A stretch of DNA of 64,000 nucleotides from Branchiostoma belcheri (taxonomy: Eukaryota; Chordata; Leptocardii; Amphioxiformes; Branchiostomatidae): contig NW_017803824.1 in NCBI RefSeq assembly GCF_001625305.1, forward strand, positions 2,630,960-2,694,959. Direction: 5' to 3'. This document shows positions 46,101 through 52,800 of the stretch, piece by piece; within the stretch, counting starts at the first letter, position 1; every line of letters begins with the position of its first letter. The position numbers and the translations under genes were made by a program. The notes beneath the pieces were generated by a model. That model ran no database searches, was not told the DNA's origin, and saw nothing but the letters and a program-made list of their open reading frames with translations.

Positions 46101-48292
46101 TCTAGGCCATGCCATGGGGGTAGTAGATACGCACAGCGCCAAACGATATCTAAATCTATCCGTGTTTGTTAAAAGTCAACACTACACAATACGTGACAAC
46201 ATGTCGCTACATGCAGCACACTTTGCTACACGGTCCTTCTCCTATTGTCTTTTCACATGCGGGGATCATCCCGGCCTGACCTCTGACATCTCTCCTCGGG
46301 GCAGACTAATCCGTTGCCATGACAACCAATCCCCCCGTACACCTGTATCAAAGCGAAACAAGGCCTAAAGTGTCCCACTTGAATACAAAATAGGACAAAT
46401 CCTCCTGGACAAATACGCCAAGTACATCTGATATGAGTCCGATTATGTTAGTCTACCAGGCTAAGTACGCTGGATACATGTATATATAGGAGAATATTTG
46501 CCGGGGGAGTTTGGCCGCCTTGGAGTTTGGCTGGCTTCGGAGGGAAAGAAACAACCTTCCGCGGCCTGACTTCCCTGGCCAACTCTTCTTTTTGCCGAAT
46601 TCTGCGATCCGTATTCCCTTAGAAAGGCCTGGTGGAGGCTACGATTATGTGGTGATGAAGGAAGGTACAAGGCGAGTCTGCTTTTTGGACAGCCTGCAGT
46701 TTTATCCTTGAATCTCATCAGTCTACGCTATCGTTTTACACAATGTGAAATGCCCTACAGGTCATAATTATCAAATTACATATGTAATATATCGGACCCC
46801 CTACAGTTATCATTACTGTCTGTTGTAGAGGTTAGAATATGGGCAGCGCCCGATGACTGCTAACTATTAATACCGTGACAAGGTCTAAACCTCCTCGGTA
46901 GACACGACACCTTACAAATTTCAGCGCGAACAGGGCAGAGTTCCGACGGACCCAGGAAACCAACTTTTGTGCATATAAAACGTTACCAACACGTAACGAA
47001 CGATAAACAGTCTGCAAGTGAGTATTCTCTGATACAGTCGACTCTCAAGACACTCTCCGTAAGCTTTACGTTTGTCCATTCTAGACTAGTCGAATATAGT
47101 CAAGCGTTACGTTTGAAAATCCTAGAACACAACACATCTCGGCTAATGGCAGACAGAGCGACTCCTTGCAAGACGCCCGACATGATGATGAGAACACAAC
47201 ACAGGCCAAGCATACTACCCTGTGGTACCATACTGATGATACTAGCCACTCTGGTAAATTGCAATCCATTTGCAAAATAAGGGCCACTGCAACTTGTTTC
47301 GGAGGCTTATTAATTAGGTAAAAGGCTTTAATCTTTAAATCAACACTAGTTTCTTAATGACCACGGTGAACATTGACATCTGCCCTCTTCACATTTCAAG
47401 ACATTCGAATGAAGCTGAAGAAAATACTCCAACCGGTTGTCCAGTCAAGACGATTTACTTACTTCGTTCCACAATCGTCGACAGTCTTAAGGCAATGTTT
47501 TTCTTGTCTTAACTCATTGTTTACTCGGTGGTTGGAAAGCAACACGAAAGGTTATTTAAGGCATTTAAATTCAAACAGAAATGAATTGAAAAATGACTTG
47601 TGTGAGCTAGTACTCGACGTGACAAGGCGAGAAAAGTTGGTACGTCTTTATGGGATGATGCGTCTAATTAAATCAGACAGGAACAACCGATAGAACATGT
47701 ATTATTTACGGAGAAGACACGGTCGCCACCAGGCCCTACATCAACAAGGGCTTAACCGTACAAGCCAGTACACATACCTGCTTTTTCTGTCGAATCGCTA
47801 ATTGTGTACACGAATAAGACACCAGAAAATTGTCCCACGACACAGAAGTACGGAGAAGTCATCAAACACAATCTGAACATCTACATAGCAGTATCAACTA
47901 TATATCCTTCGCGATACGAACGATATTCCGAAAATATTTTACGGTCGCCGATGTTATATATACCTATGAGAACAGGTCCAAACTCACTAGCCTCCATAGC
48001 ATGCCAAAAACTGTGGGTTTTGGGGGTCTTCATGGTCTTTGGGAGCTTTTATGTGCTATTTTCTTATTGCATATAGACAACATAGCCGGCCTGGTTGAAT
48101 TACCCCCGTTTCATCAGAGAACAGCCGAAGACCACCAAACCCCCAATTTTATAAGCTTGCTACGGAGGCTACAAACTCACCGATTCGCACTTCCGAAGGC
48201 ACGAGGACGGCGGAAGTTCTGTCCTGTACCGAGACGAGCAGGAGGAAGAAGTTGAGGACAGCGGAGAGCTGGTGACTGGAGACGCGGGACAT
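16094..48292 (-). CDS. ionotropic glutamate receptor subunit, complete
   Basis: Nineteen exons on the minus strand, in transcript order: 48292-48181, 32253-32098, 30181-29915, 29534-29397, 25668-25544, 23827-23675, 23208-23047, 22715-22611, 22328-22209, 21925-21838, 21506-21364, 20840-20680, 20269-20144, 19774-19605, 19233-19100, 18632-18435, 17924-17764, 16958-16781, 16258-16094. The total is 2862 nt and 953 residues; all phases close and no exon has a stop. Order: signal peptide, amino-terminal domain (about 30-440), ligand-binding S1 (447-577), M1 (578-597), acidic loop, M2 pore (WNSFCTLFQQG), M3 with TYTANLAAHL, S2 (721-840), M4 (about 859-883), basic cytoplasmic tail. It should form a tetrameric ligand-gated cation channel in the plasma membrane. 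The pore has Gln at the Q/R site (Q664) as in AMPA/kainate-type receptors, while the binding domain has NMDA-like features (FVWDSG, WNG, VVDFT). This mix suggests a non-NMDA, non-AMPA class such as the Epsilon group of amphioxus, but the subtype needs a tree. The start MSRVSS was chosen for its signal peptide; longer in-frame starts exist upstream. Confidence 0.93.
16781..17924 (-). CDS. receptor exons 17-18: end of S2 and M4
   Basis: Exon 17924-17764 encodes TKTPPCDLKTVGRLF to LEELFNK and ends in phase 2 at TG|GTAAAT; reading through would give a stop one codon later. Exon 16958-16781 begins with the G that completes Trp840 and carries GLDHMLGVFVLVYGAMAISL, the M4 helix. C792 and C846 match the conserved S2 disulfide pair. 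Three truncated copies of the M4 exon lie in the intron between these two exons. Confidence 0.88.
17021..17406 (-). repeat. three truncated tandem copies of the M4 exon
   Basis: Copies at 17406-17311, 17262-17171 and 17110-17021, spaced 144 and 152 bp apart; the functional exon starts 152 bp further on at 16958. Each copy keeps the acceptor CCCAG|GACCGG (CCTCAG in copy 2) and about 30 codons up to GVFVLV, then diverges into Ser/Phe-rich intronic sequence without the second half of M4 or a donor. The spacers contain GAATGA-type simple sequence. They read as partial exon duplications or a minisatellite that captured the exon. Confidence 0.85.
18435..19233 (-). CDS. receptor exons 15-16: M3 gate and first part of S2
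   Basis: Exon 19233-19100 encodes M3 with TYTANLAAHLT, the family gating motif (usual form SYTANLAAFLT). Exon 18632-18435 encodes S2 from TEIAYGTVLSSGPHSFF to FVWDSGILDYV. The position that binds the glutamate side-chain carboxylate (Thr in AMPA and GluN2 types) appears to be Pro (P733), with Gly before it. The amine-binding acidic residue is Asp (D779). Confidence 0.9.
18958..19074. mobile_element. MITE remnant, family A
   Basis: Ends with ATCTGCTTGGAGATTA and shares GGCGGCCAACATAAAGTC and GCCCCACTGAATCTGC with the element at 36061-36216. The left end is not clear. It lies in the intron between receptor exons 15 and 16, only a few bases from the end of exon 15. Confidence 0.55.
19605..20269 (-). 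CDS. receptor exons 13-14: M1, acidic M1-M2 loop and pore loop
   Basis: Exon 20269-20144 gives M1 (LWLLIAITTVAVGVFLSIV) and the start of a cytoplasmic loop. Exon 19774-19605 continues the loop with a Lys/Glu-rich stretch and six consecutive Asp (637-642) before the M2 re-entrant pore WNSFCTLFQQG. The loop is clearly longer than the short linker of typical AMPA, kainate or NMDA subunits. The acidic codons form an imperfect GAT/GAG run, so the insertion may have grown by slippage. Confidence 0.88.
20056..20091 (+). repeat. (GT)n followed by (TTTG)n microsatellite
   Basis: About 18 TG units followed by a TTTG run to about 20118, in the receptor intron 25 bp after the M1 exon donor. Confidence 0.9.
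20680..22715 (-). CDS. receptor exons 8-12: end of N-terminal domain and ligand-binding lobe S1
   Basis: Exons 22715-22611, 22328-22209, 21925-21838, 21506-21364 and 20840-20680. S1 begins at VVTIEESPF (residue 447), then GFCVDLLDWM, GRWNGVVADV and ASITIRADREEVVDF. The Arg that clamps the ligand alpha-carboxylate in all known family members is present (R538), as is the Thr of the same motif (T533). The Pro of the usual PLTI motif is Ser here (S531), as in some NMDA subunits. Confidence 0.9.
21644..21808. mobile_element. MITE, family A
   Basis: Begins AATCTCCAAGCAGATCAT and ends GATCTGCTTGAAGATTAG. The interior has repeated GTATCCATTGGCC motifs in both orientations. It lies in the receptor intron between exons 10 and 11. 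Confidence 0.75.
23047..32253 (-). CDS. receptor exons 2-7: amino-terminal domain
   Basis: Exons at 32253-32098, 30181-29915, 29534-29397, 25668-25544, 23827-23675 and 23208-23047. They encode a periplasmic-binding-like clamshell. Recognisable signatures are TAVRLAVEFVNN, VATFIGPGSSSS, LAIPQIAPIATDP, FGWQQMSILVSRDDYG, ARIILLNCGG and KYADAVLTFAYALQ. In other receptors this domain guides assembly and modulator binding. The cysteines of the LFCEGNVSW segment and earlier exons could form the usual disulfide. Confidence 0.9.
23828..25543. other. receptor intron 5
   Basis: No exon or RNA gene recognised. It contains a family B MITE near its start (23903-24045); the remainder is AT-rich unique-looking sequence. 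Open frames over 23909-24119 are inside the MITE. Confidence 0.5.
23903..24045. mobile_element. MITE, family B
   Basis: Palindromic, TAGCCTCTACCAGGC ends, with the shared internal motif GGACCAACTCCCCTGGC-like (here CAGACCAACTCCCCTGGC). It lies 75 bp from a receptor exon. Confidence 0.85.
25700..25960 (-). repeat. dispersed repeat, family E copy 2
   Basis: Reverse complement of the sequence shared by 14462-14707 and 39790-40045, with motifs CATAATGTTTACCTTCGCAT and CTATAAAATTGCAGCATG. Confidence 0.75.
25965..26096. mobile_element. MITE, family A
   Basis: Ends AATCTCC... and ...TTTGGAGATTA, with the inner motif GATCATACGGTGGCAA mirrored by TTGCCATCGTATGATC. About 132 bp. Confidence 0.8.
29150..29390 (+). 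repeat. (GAGT)n microsatellite abutting a receptor splice donor
   Basis: About 240 bp of GAGT units interrupted by GAGAGT. It ends immediately beside the donor of receptor exon 4 (exon boundary at 29397), so intron 4 begins with GTGGGC and then runs straight into ACTC repeats. Long Thr-His-Ser-Leu frames here are repeat artefacts. Confidence 0.95.
30245..30380. mobile_element. MITE, family A
   Basis: Ends TTTCCAAGCAGAT and ATCTGCTTGGAGT, with internal GGCCAGACAGTATCCATTG and its partial mirror. It lies 65 bp from receptor exon 3. Confidence 0.7.
31089..31268 (+). repeat. compound (GT)n microsatellite
   Basis: TG-rich tract with interruptions, in receptor intron 2. Confidence 0.9.
33695..34098. 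mobile_element. MITE, family D copy 1
   Basis: Inverted ends built on TATGGATGACATCC next to CGCGCG-rich segments: left TAGGCTATACCGTCTTAATT, right the mirror of TAAGGCCACGCCGTCTTAAT. About 400 bp with a non-palindromic centre. A second copy is at 62790-63195. Confidence 0.75.
34345..34470. repeat. imperfect palindrome with TTTGGGCGT arms
   Basis: The left arm has GGTTTTGGCCTATTTTGGGC; the right arm mirrors it as AATAAACCTAAACCC, with a C homopolymer in the middle. Related to 35215-35375 and to part of 50755-50835. It starts just after a TACTCTCCAAG(T/C)AGAGG motif like the family A ends. Confidence 0.5.
35215..35375. repeat. imperfect palindrome with TTTGGGCGT arms
   Basis: TTTTGGCGTGTTTTATGAG and ATCGGGC on the left are mirrored by GCCCGAT and AACACGCCCAAAATAAGCC on the right. 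Same small family as 34345-34470. Confidence 0.5.
36061..36216. mobile_element. MITE, family A
   Basis: Begins AATCTCCAAGTCGTAGATTC and ends GAATCTGCTTGTAGATTA. Inner GGTGGAGCAAGGAGACTTTA is mirrored near the right end. Confidence 0.75.
38380..38735 (-). repeat. dispersed repeat, family E copy 3
   Basis: Shares GTAACCCAATACCAGTTACC, GGTCATTGACCTTATTTGTT and GAAGAAGAAGAGGAAGAAAC with the other family E copies, in the same orientation as the 25700-25960 copy. It is interrupted by unrelated sequence after the Cys-like AACTCAGTTCTG segment. Confidence 0.65.
39016..39219. mobile_element. MITE, family B
   Basis: TAGCCTCTTCCAGGC at the left, GCCTGGTAGAGGCTA at the right, with the shared centre GCGGACCAACTCC. 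Confidence 0.85.
39790..40045 (+). repeat. dispersed repeat, family E copy 4
   Basis: Best-preserved copy. It begins near ATGTTTACCAAAGGAAAACA and ends near GAAGGTAAACATTATGCATT, suggesting ATGTTTACC inverted ends. Contains GACCTGAACCAGATCGTC and TTTTATAGTAGGAGGGATTT. Confidence 0.75.
40928..41130 (+). repeat. dispersed repeat, family F copy 1
   Basis: Shares ATGACAGTGATAGACGCATA, GTTTTAAGTAAATTTCC and AAGAAACGAGA with 61560-61800 in the same orientation. Confidence 0.65.
41552..41697. mobile_element. MITE, family B
   Basis: TAGCCTCTACCAGGCTTCGG and CCGAAGCCTGATAGAGGCTA ends. Followed at 41710-41775 by a short inverted pair TACCATCCTGGTTAGTT / AACTAACCAGGATGGTA. Confidence 0.85.
42616..42827. 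mobile_element. MITE, family B, near-perfect 212-bp palindrome
   Basis: Ends TAGCCTCTACCAGGC. Arms match through GCGGATCGCTGGAAAAATAG and AGAAGATCCAGGGCCATCGA up to a short loop near 42713-42722. The arms are almost identical, which implies recent origin or gene conversion. Confidence 0.9.
42989..43195. mobile_element. MITE, family C copy 1
   Basis: Begins TAGCCTCCACCAGGCCT, contains CGGCCAAACTCCCCTGGCAA and ends in GTCTGGTAGAG. It appears inverted relative to 46450-46643. Confidence 0.65.
44432..44507 (-). tRNA. tRNA-like sequence, probably a pseudogene or tRNA-derived repeat
   Basis: On the minus strand, a 76-base segment has an A box like TGGCGTAACGACAGAG, a perfect B box GGTTCGAGTCC and fully paired ends GTCGTGTGGC / GCCACACGAC. 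The length is right for a tRNA. However, the terminal pairing extends to ten base pairs, the T stem is poorly paired and no acceptable anticodon loop with U33 can be drawn. I therefore do not assign an amino acid. It could also be the head of a tRNA-derived SINE. Confidence 0.35.
46450..46643. mobile_element. MITE, family C copy 2
   Basis: Inverted relative to 42989-43195: TTGCCGGGGGAGTTTGGCCG and AAGGCCTGGTGGAGGCTA correspond to the mirror of that copy. The small open frames here are inside the element. Confidence 0.65.
48181..48292 (-). CDS. receptor exon 1: signal peptide
   Basis: Starts MSRVSSHQ, has the hydrophobic core LNFFLLLVSV, and ends SEVRI with a split Gly before GTGAGT. It joins exon 2 to read VRIGALYDGE, the usual first beta strand of the amino-terminal domain. 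It is separated from exon 2 by a 15.9 kb intron. Confidence 0.85.
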
Positions 48293-49538
48293 GACTGATG
48301 CTCGCCCGGTCGGCGCGGATGTCAGAATAACACTGATACTGGGGAGATAGTGCTGCAGGGCGATATGGGAGGCACGGGGTGGGCGATACCATCCTGGGTA
48401 CCGGAGGGGTGGGTTGAAAGCTAATAAGTCGTTGTGATCCATATTTCTTCAGTGCAAGCTACAAAGTACAGGCCACTTTTTGGTCTCAAGTTGTTGGGGG
48501 AGGTATTTTTGTCCGCTTATCGTGTTTCACCATTTCTAAATCGTAAATCATATGTACATAATTTTGTTACTTATAGTAACGTTACAGGCAACTTACAAAT
48601 AGTAGAAAATTCAAGCTTGGTAACTTCAGAACCAAAAAAAAAAATGCTTTGATTAAGATGTTTGTTGCTGTTTTGCTCGAAGAAGTTTGGAAACACCAGA
48701 AGTCTCGCAAAGCTGGAAGCGACGTGTAAGCCAGTCTGCCCTAGCTGCTGCAATTCTGTTCTTACTCGGCAGGTGGCGCGCGTAATGTTGGCTGTTGCCG
48801 TGAAAAGGCAAGCCTCTTGATCGAGCGTGCAAGTCAAGAAACAGTTCAGTAAACAACACGTAGTTCTAACTTTGGTTTGCCAATAGCTTTAATAGGCAAA
48901 GACGTTTACGTTGTACTACATGATTGCAACTTAGACCACGGAGCTGCCTACCTCCATGATTATTAGACTGATGGCATTATATCAAAACAGCAACAAAAGG
49001 AAAATTACTGTACGAGTTATCATAGGCATTTACTTAAACGACGCTCTCTGGCTTACAATTTTCTTCACGTGTTTCTTCTAATCAACATCTATGATGTTAG
49101 GCCCTACGCTGTGCATGTGCGATACTTTACCGATGCAACAAGACATCCAATTGCAAGCTGATCGTTACATCATTAACTACTAAAACTCACGCTCTCCCCC
49201 TAGAAACAAAATTAAGCAACATCCCGACGAAAGAAAGACTTATCATACACGCTCATCTACGTTACTGTTGGCAAAGACCGTTGTATCAAACTGAAATTTG
49301 TATCACTGGACCACATCGCTTCTGCTTGTATCAAATGATGAATATTGCAAACTCAGCGGGGTTCTTTCTTTTTACTAAATCAAAGCGGTACATACAATCT
49401 ACAACATAATCCGTAAACCATCACTCGAAAGGGTCAATACACTGTGGAAGGCCGCAGAGAGGGCTGAAGTTTGGGTGAGTTTATGTACAGTTAATACTGT
49501 GTGCTAAGTTGGATCAAAGTTACGCTTGTCACAAAAGA

Positions 49539-49544
49539 TTTAAT
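49539..49544 (-). terminator. candidate polyadenylation signal of the Cys-rich gene
   Basis: TTTAAT on the plus strand reads ATTAAA on the minus strand, about 285 bp past the stop codon and beyond the 3'-UTR MITE. Confidence 0.25.
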
Positions 49545-49624
49545 TACTGTTGAGTCTTCCCCCGTCTTTATCTAAGGTGTTCAGGTTGTAGAAGATGAGG
49601 GTCGCTGAGGACGCAGCTCCGACC

Positions 49625-49813
49625 TAGCCTCTGCCAGGCTTCAGGAGTGGATGGAAAGAGTAGAAATTTGCCATATAGAAAATAAAATGCGGAGGGACGT
49701 GGGCCGGCACGGCAAAATGTACTCTCTAGCGGACCAACTCCCCTGGCTTGTTATCTCTCTATTTGGCAAATTTCTATTCTTTCCAGCCGCCTCCCGCAGC
49801 CTGGTAGAGGCTA
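49625..49813. mobile_element. MITE, family B, inside a 3' UTR
   Basis: TAGCCTCTGCCAGGCTTCAG and CAGCCTGGTAGAGGCTA ends. The right end lies 15 bp from the stop codon (49829) of the Cys-rich gene, so it would be transcribed into the 3' UTR and fold as a long hairpin. Confidence 0.85.
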
Positions 49814-49828
49814 GCTCCTCCGGTCCGC

Positions 49829-52800
49829 TCAACCCCTCCAGCCGACCAGCAGGGCGGTCAGCAGAGCGCCGAACAGCACGTCCACGCAGAGGCGACACCT
49901 AGCGGCCACGCTGGTGTACTCCTCGCACACCTCTGGCGGCTCGGACGCTGTGGACGAGAGGGTGAATGATTTTGAATCCGTATATAATAGCGTTAACATT
50001 CAGCTTGTACGAGAATTACCGAAAAAATATGTTATCCTTGTCGCATACGTCTTGCGACAGCTTAAGACAGCACACCGTAAAGGAGTCCCAACACTTCATA
50101 TTTTTCTCATTATTTATATACAAATATCGATATCGTATCTAGTCATTTGCAACATTACGTTATGGGAGGGGGCGCGCTGCACAAACCAATCTAATATTGT
50201 TGTGCTGTGTGTCTGTGGAGTTAAAATATAAGTTATACTTGAGTGTAACACCACATTGTTCTTGTCCTTTTGTTTGTAACGATTTGCTTGGGAATAACCT
50301 TTTACACTATACTTACAGGCCTGCGACTTGTACTGCTCGTACTGGTCCTGCCCCGTGGCCATGCACTCCACAGTCCGGGACGCGTCCTTCACACACTTGT
50401 CCATCTCCGGGTACAGCCTGTAGCAGACATAAGTACAGTATTAAACATCGCGCAAGTAGATAGATAAGAGAAAACAAAGGGGCGTTAAAACTACACGAAG
50501 ATGAAACAGAGCACCGTAGAGTTGCCCGCGAAGTACAGTACCTTCCTAAGCACTGACTCTCCTGGCTTCACCACACCACGAAGTGGTGAGGTAAAGACAT
50601 ATTGCTTTCTCTCATGTTTCTTCTTCTCCTTCTCCTTCTTTTCCTGTCATTTCGTTAAATGGATTCAATTTCTTAATTTTTTGGGCCAAATAACATGAAA
50701 TTTGGCATGAAGGTAGAAGCTACATTTTTTTTCGCTTGGCTAGCGTAAAAAGTTACCTGTACAAAAAAGAGAGCCCGATAAAAATGCCCCAAAACACGCC
50801 AAAAATAAGCCTCTGCTTGGAGAGTGTAACTCACTGGCAGAGCTGCCTGAGCTCGGCCTCGCCCGGCTGGGGCGCTCCCGGGGCGAAGATGCGGGTGATG
50901 GTCTGCAGGGCGGGCGCCGTGCAGTTGGTGATCTCCTCTGCACAGTTCAGGATGTCGTCCAGACTCCCAGCGGCCGGAGACGGTACTGCAGCAGACATAA
51001 CAAGAAGAAAGAAGTGGCAATCAAAATGTTGTCCAAAAGAGAAACATTTGCAGTTGCGTGACACATTAGCAAAATGTCACAAGAACACATCATACACACG
51101 TTCATTGCCTACATTAGCTTGTTAACCAGAGGCTAGAGGGAGAGTTCGCTACCTTCCTCTGATTGCTCCGCTTTATAACACTAGTAACAGCCACTCTATG
51201 GGAAGGTTGAATTAGAGGATGGTCACGATTTTCCCCTCTGACTTCTTCTTGTAGATCTATAACTTCAGAAGTAACGGACGTCCATTGAACTTCAACGCGA
51301 ATCGCCGTGAATTAGCGCCACCCTGCAGTTTGTTCAGCGACGCAACGACGACTTTACTTCGGTGCCAATAGACAGTTTGTACTCCCCTGTATTGCAAGTA
51401 TACGTTTCGCCATTTTGCAGACTTGAGTACTTGTAATTACTGAAATGTATACTAGCAGCAGTAGTATAATCAAATCCTGGGTAGTGAGTGAGTGAAATAA
51501 TGTCACTAAAAGGCCAAAAAAAAAGCACAATGACCAGGGGAAAACTACAAACACTTAGTTTATACACTCTTTTCCCTCTCAGTGTATTAACCCTATATCC
51601 AGGCAGATTAAAGCCAGTCGTTACGCGGCAAGACCTGTAAGCAATCTCCTAACGTCCATGGCAACGGACAGCAAGGTTGATCTTTGTTTATAGAGAGACC
51701 ACTTCAGCAAGGAATGCCCCGAATCCCCAAATCCTCGGGAGAACATTATTAGGTTACAGAAATGCTGGTTTAGTTGATACGAGTTCGCATGCTGCTTGTT
51801 CATTCTGGTCAGATCTGTTCATTTACCGGAGTGTATCCCGTAGTTTTGTACATAATTAAAGCCCTGCGTGCATTGATACAAATCTAAAGTAATTGTGACT
51901 ACAACTTAAAACATCAAGGCCAACCCGCTGTTCTTTTGAATTCTCGACAGCGACCAGCCAACTCCACGGGCAAAACATTTCCTGTATGTTTATTAGAAAA
52001 TTTCTACTACTTTTTCTTGTCCTCCGAGAGGTTTGGTATTGTTCGATATATATATTCTTGATTTTTTAACCTGCTTGAAATAATAGCACCTTTCGAGGAT
52101 CCACATCTAGTTCTATGTACTCTCCAAGCAGAGGTTGATGGTGGAAGATCGTTTGCTTTTTGTATATGGTCCGTTTTTTATGTCTCTACCACCACCAACA
52201 GAGAGACCAAAAAAACGGACCACACATAAAAAGCAAACGATCTTCCACCATCAACCTCTGCTTGGAGAGTACTATGAAGGGCCCATGAAGGTCAGACCAC
52301 ACAAAGCTCCCTAGGCAGACCAGGTTCAACAGACCACCACATTGCCCGGCATTCTTGGAAACCAGCCGGCCTGTCAGCGACAAGTGAAAGCCCTCAGGTT
52401 TATCAATCTGTCGCTGTCCTCCTGACTGACTCCGGCCGGTCGCAATTTTAAAGGCTGGCCTAGTTGCCTTACCTTGACCTGTGACCTCATCGACCTACAT
52501 TCCACGCGGAGTTGACATCGTTTGAGATGCTGTTACGATATCGGATGATTTGTTTTCCAAAACGTTTTGTGGGAAAAGCTAGTGCTTATTTTGGCTATAG
52601 GAGGGTATGTATTTGGAATCTTGTTTTAACCGCCCAGTCATATCTAATAGTGCATGTTTCTATATCTAAAGTATGTTTACATCTAAATGTAGCAAAGCTG
52701 AAAGTGAAATAAACAAATCACTGCTATCAATCACTCAAGTCCGAAAACTGGTACTTGGGCCTTGCTAAAACTGGTACGGACATTATACAGTCTCCAGTCT

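Larger units (their letters stand above)
32254..48180. other. receptor intron 1 (15.9 kb), repeat-rich, no coding exon found
   Basis: I looked for nested exons on both strands and found none I can support. It contains family D (33695-34098), B (39016-39219, 41552-41697, 42616-42827), C (42989-43195, 46450-46643), A (36061-36216), E (38380-38735, 39790-40045) and F (40928-41130) repeats, small palindromes at 34345-34470 and 35215-35375, and a tRNA-like sequence at 44432-44507. First introns of this size often carry regulatory sequence, but none is identifiable by eye. Confidence 0.5.
48293..49828. other. gap between the receptor start and the Cys-rich gene 3' end
   Basis: No exon recognised. 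It must contain the receptor promoter and the 3' UTR of the next minus-strand gene, which includes a family B MITE at 49625-49813. Confidence 0.45.

Noticed and set aside
45961-46368. 135-residue plus-strand frame in receptor intron 1
   Set aside because: Overlaps other frames of similar length with no family resemblance or conserved pattern.
47373-47693. 106-residue plus-strand frame in receptor intron 1
   Set aside because: No recognisable domain, signal peptide or splice context; such lengths occur by chance in this window.
16094-48292. Calling the receptor an NMDA subunit
   Set aside because: The pore has Gln rather than Asn and M3 reads TYTANLAAHL; only the binding domain looks NMDA-like.
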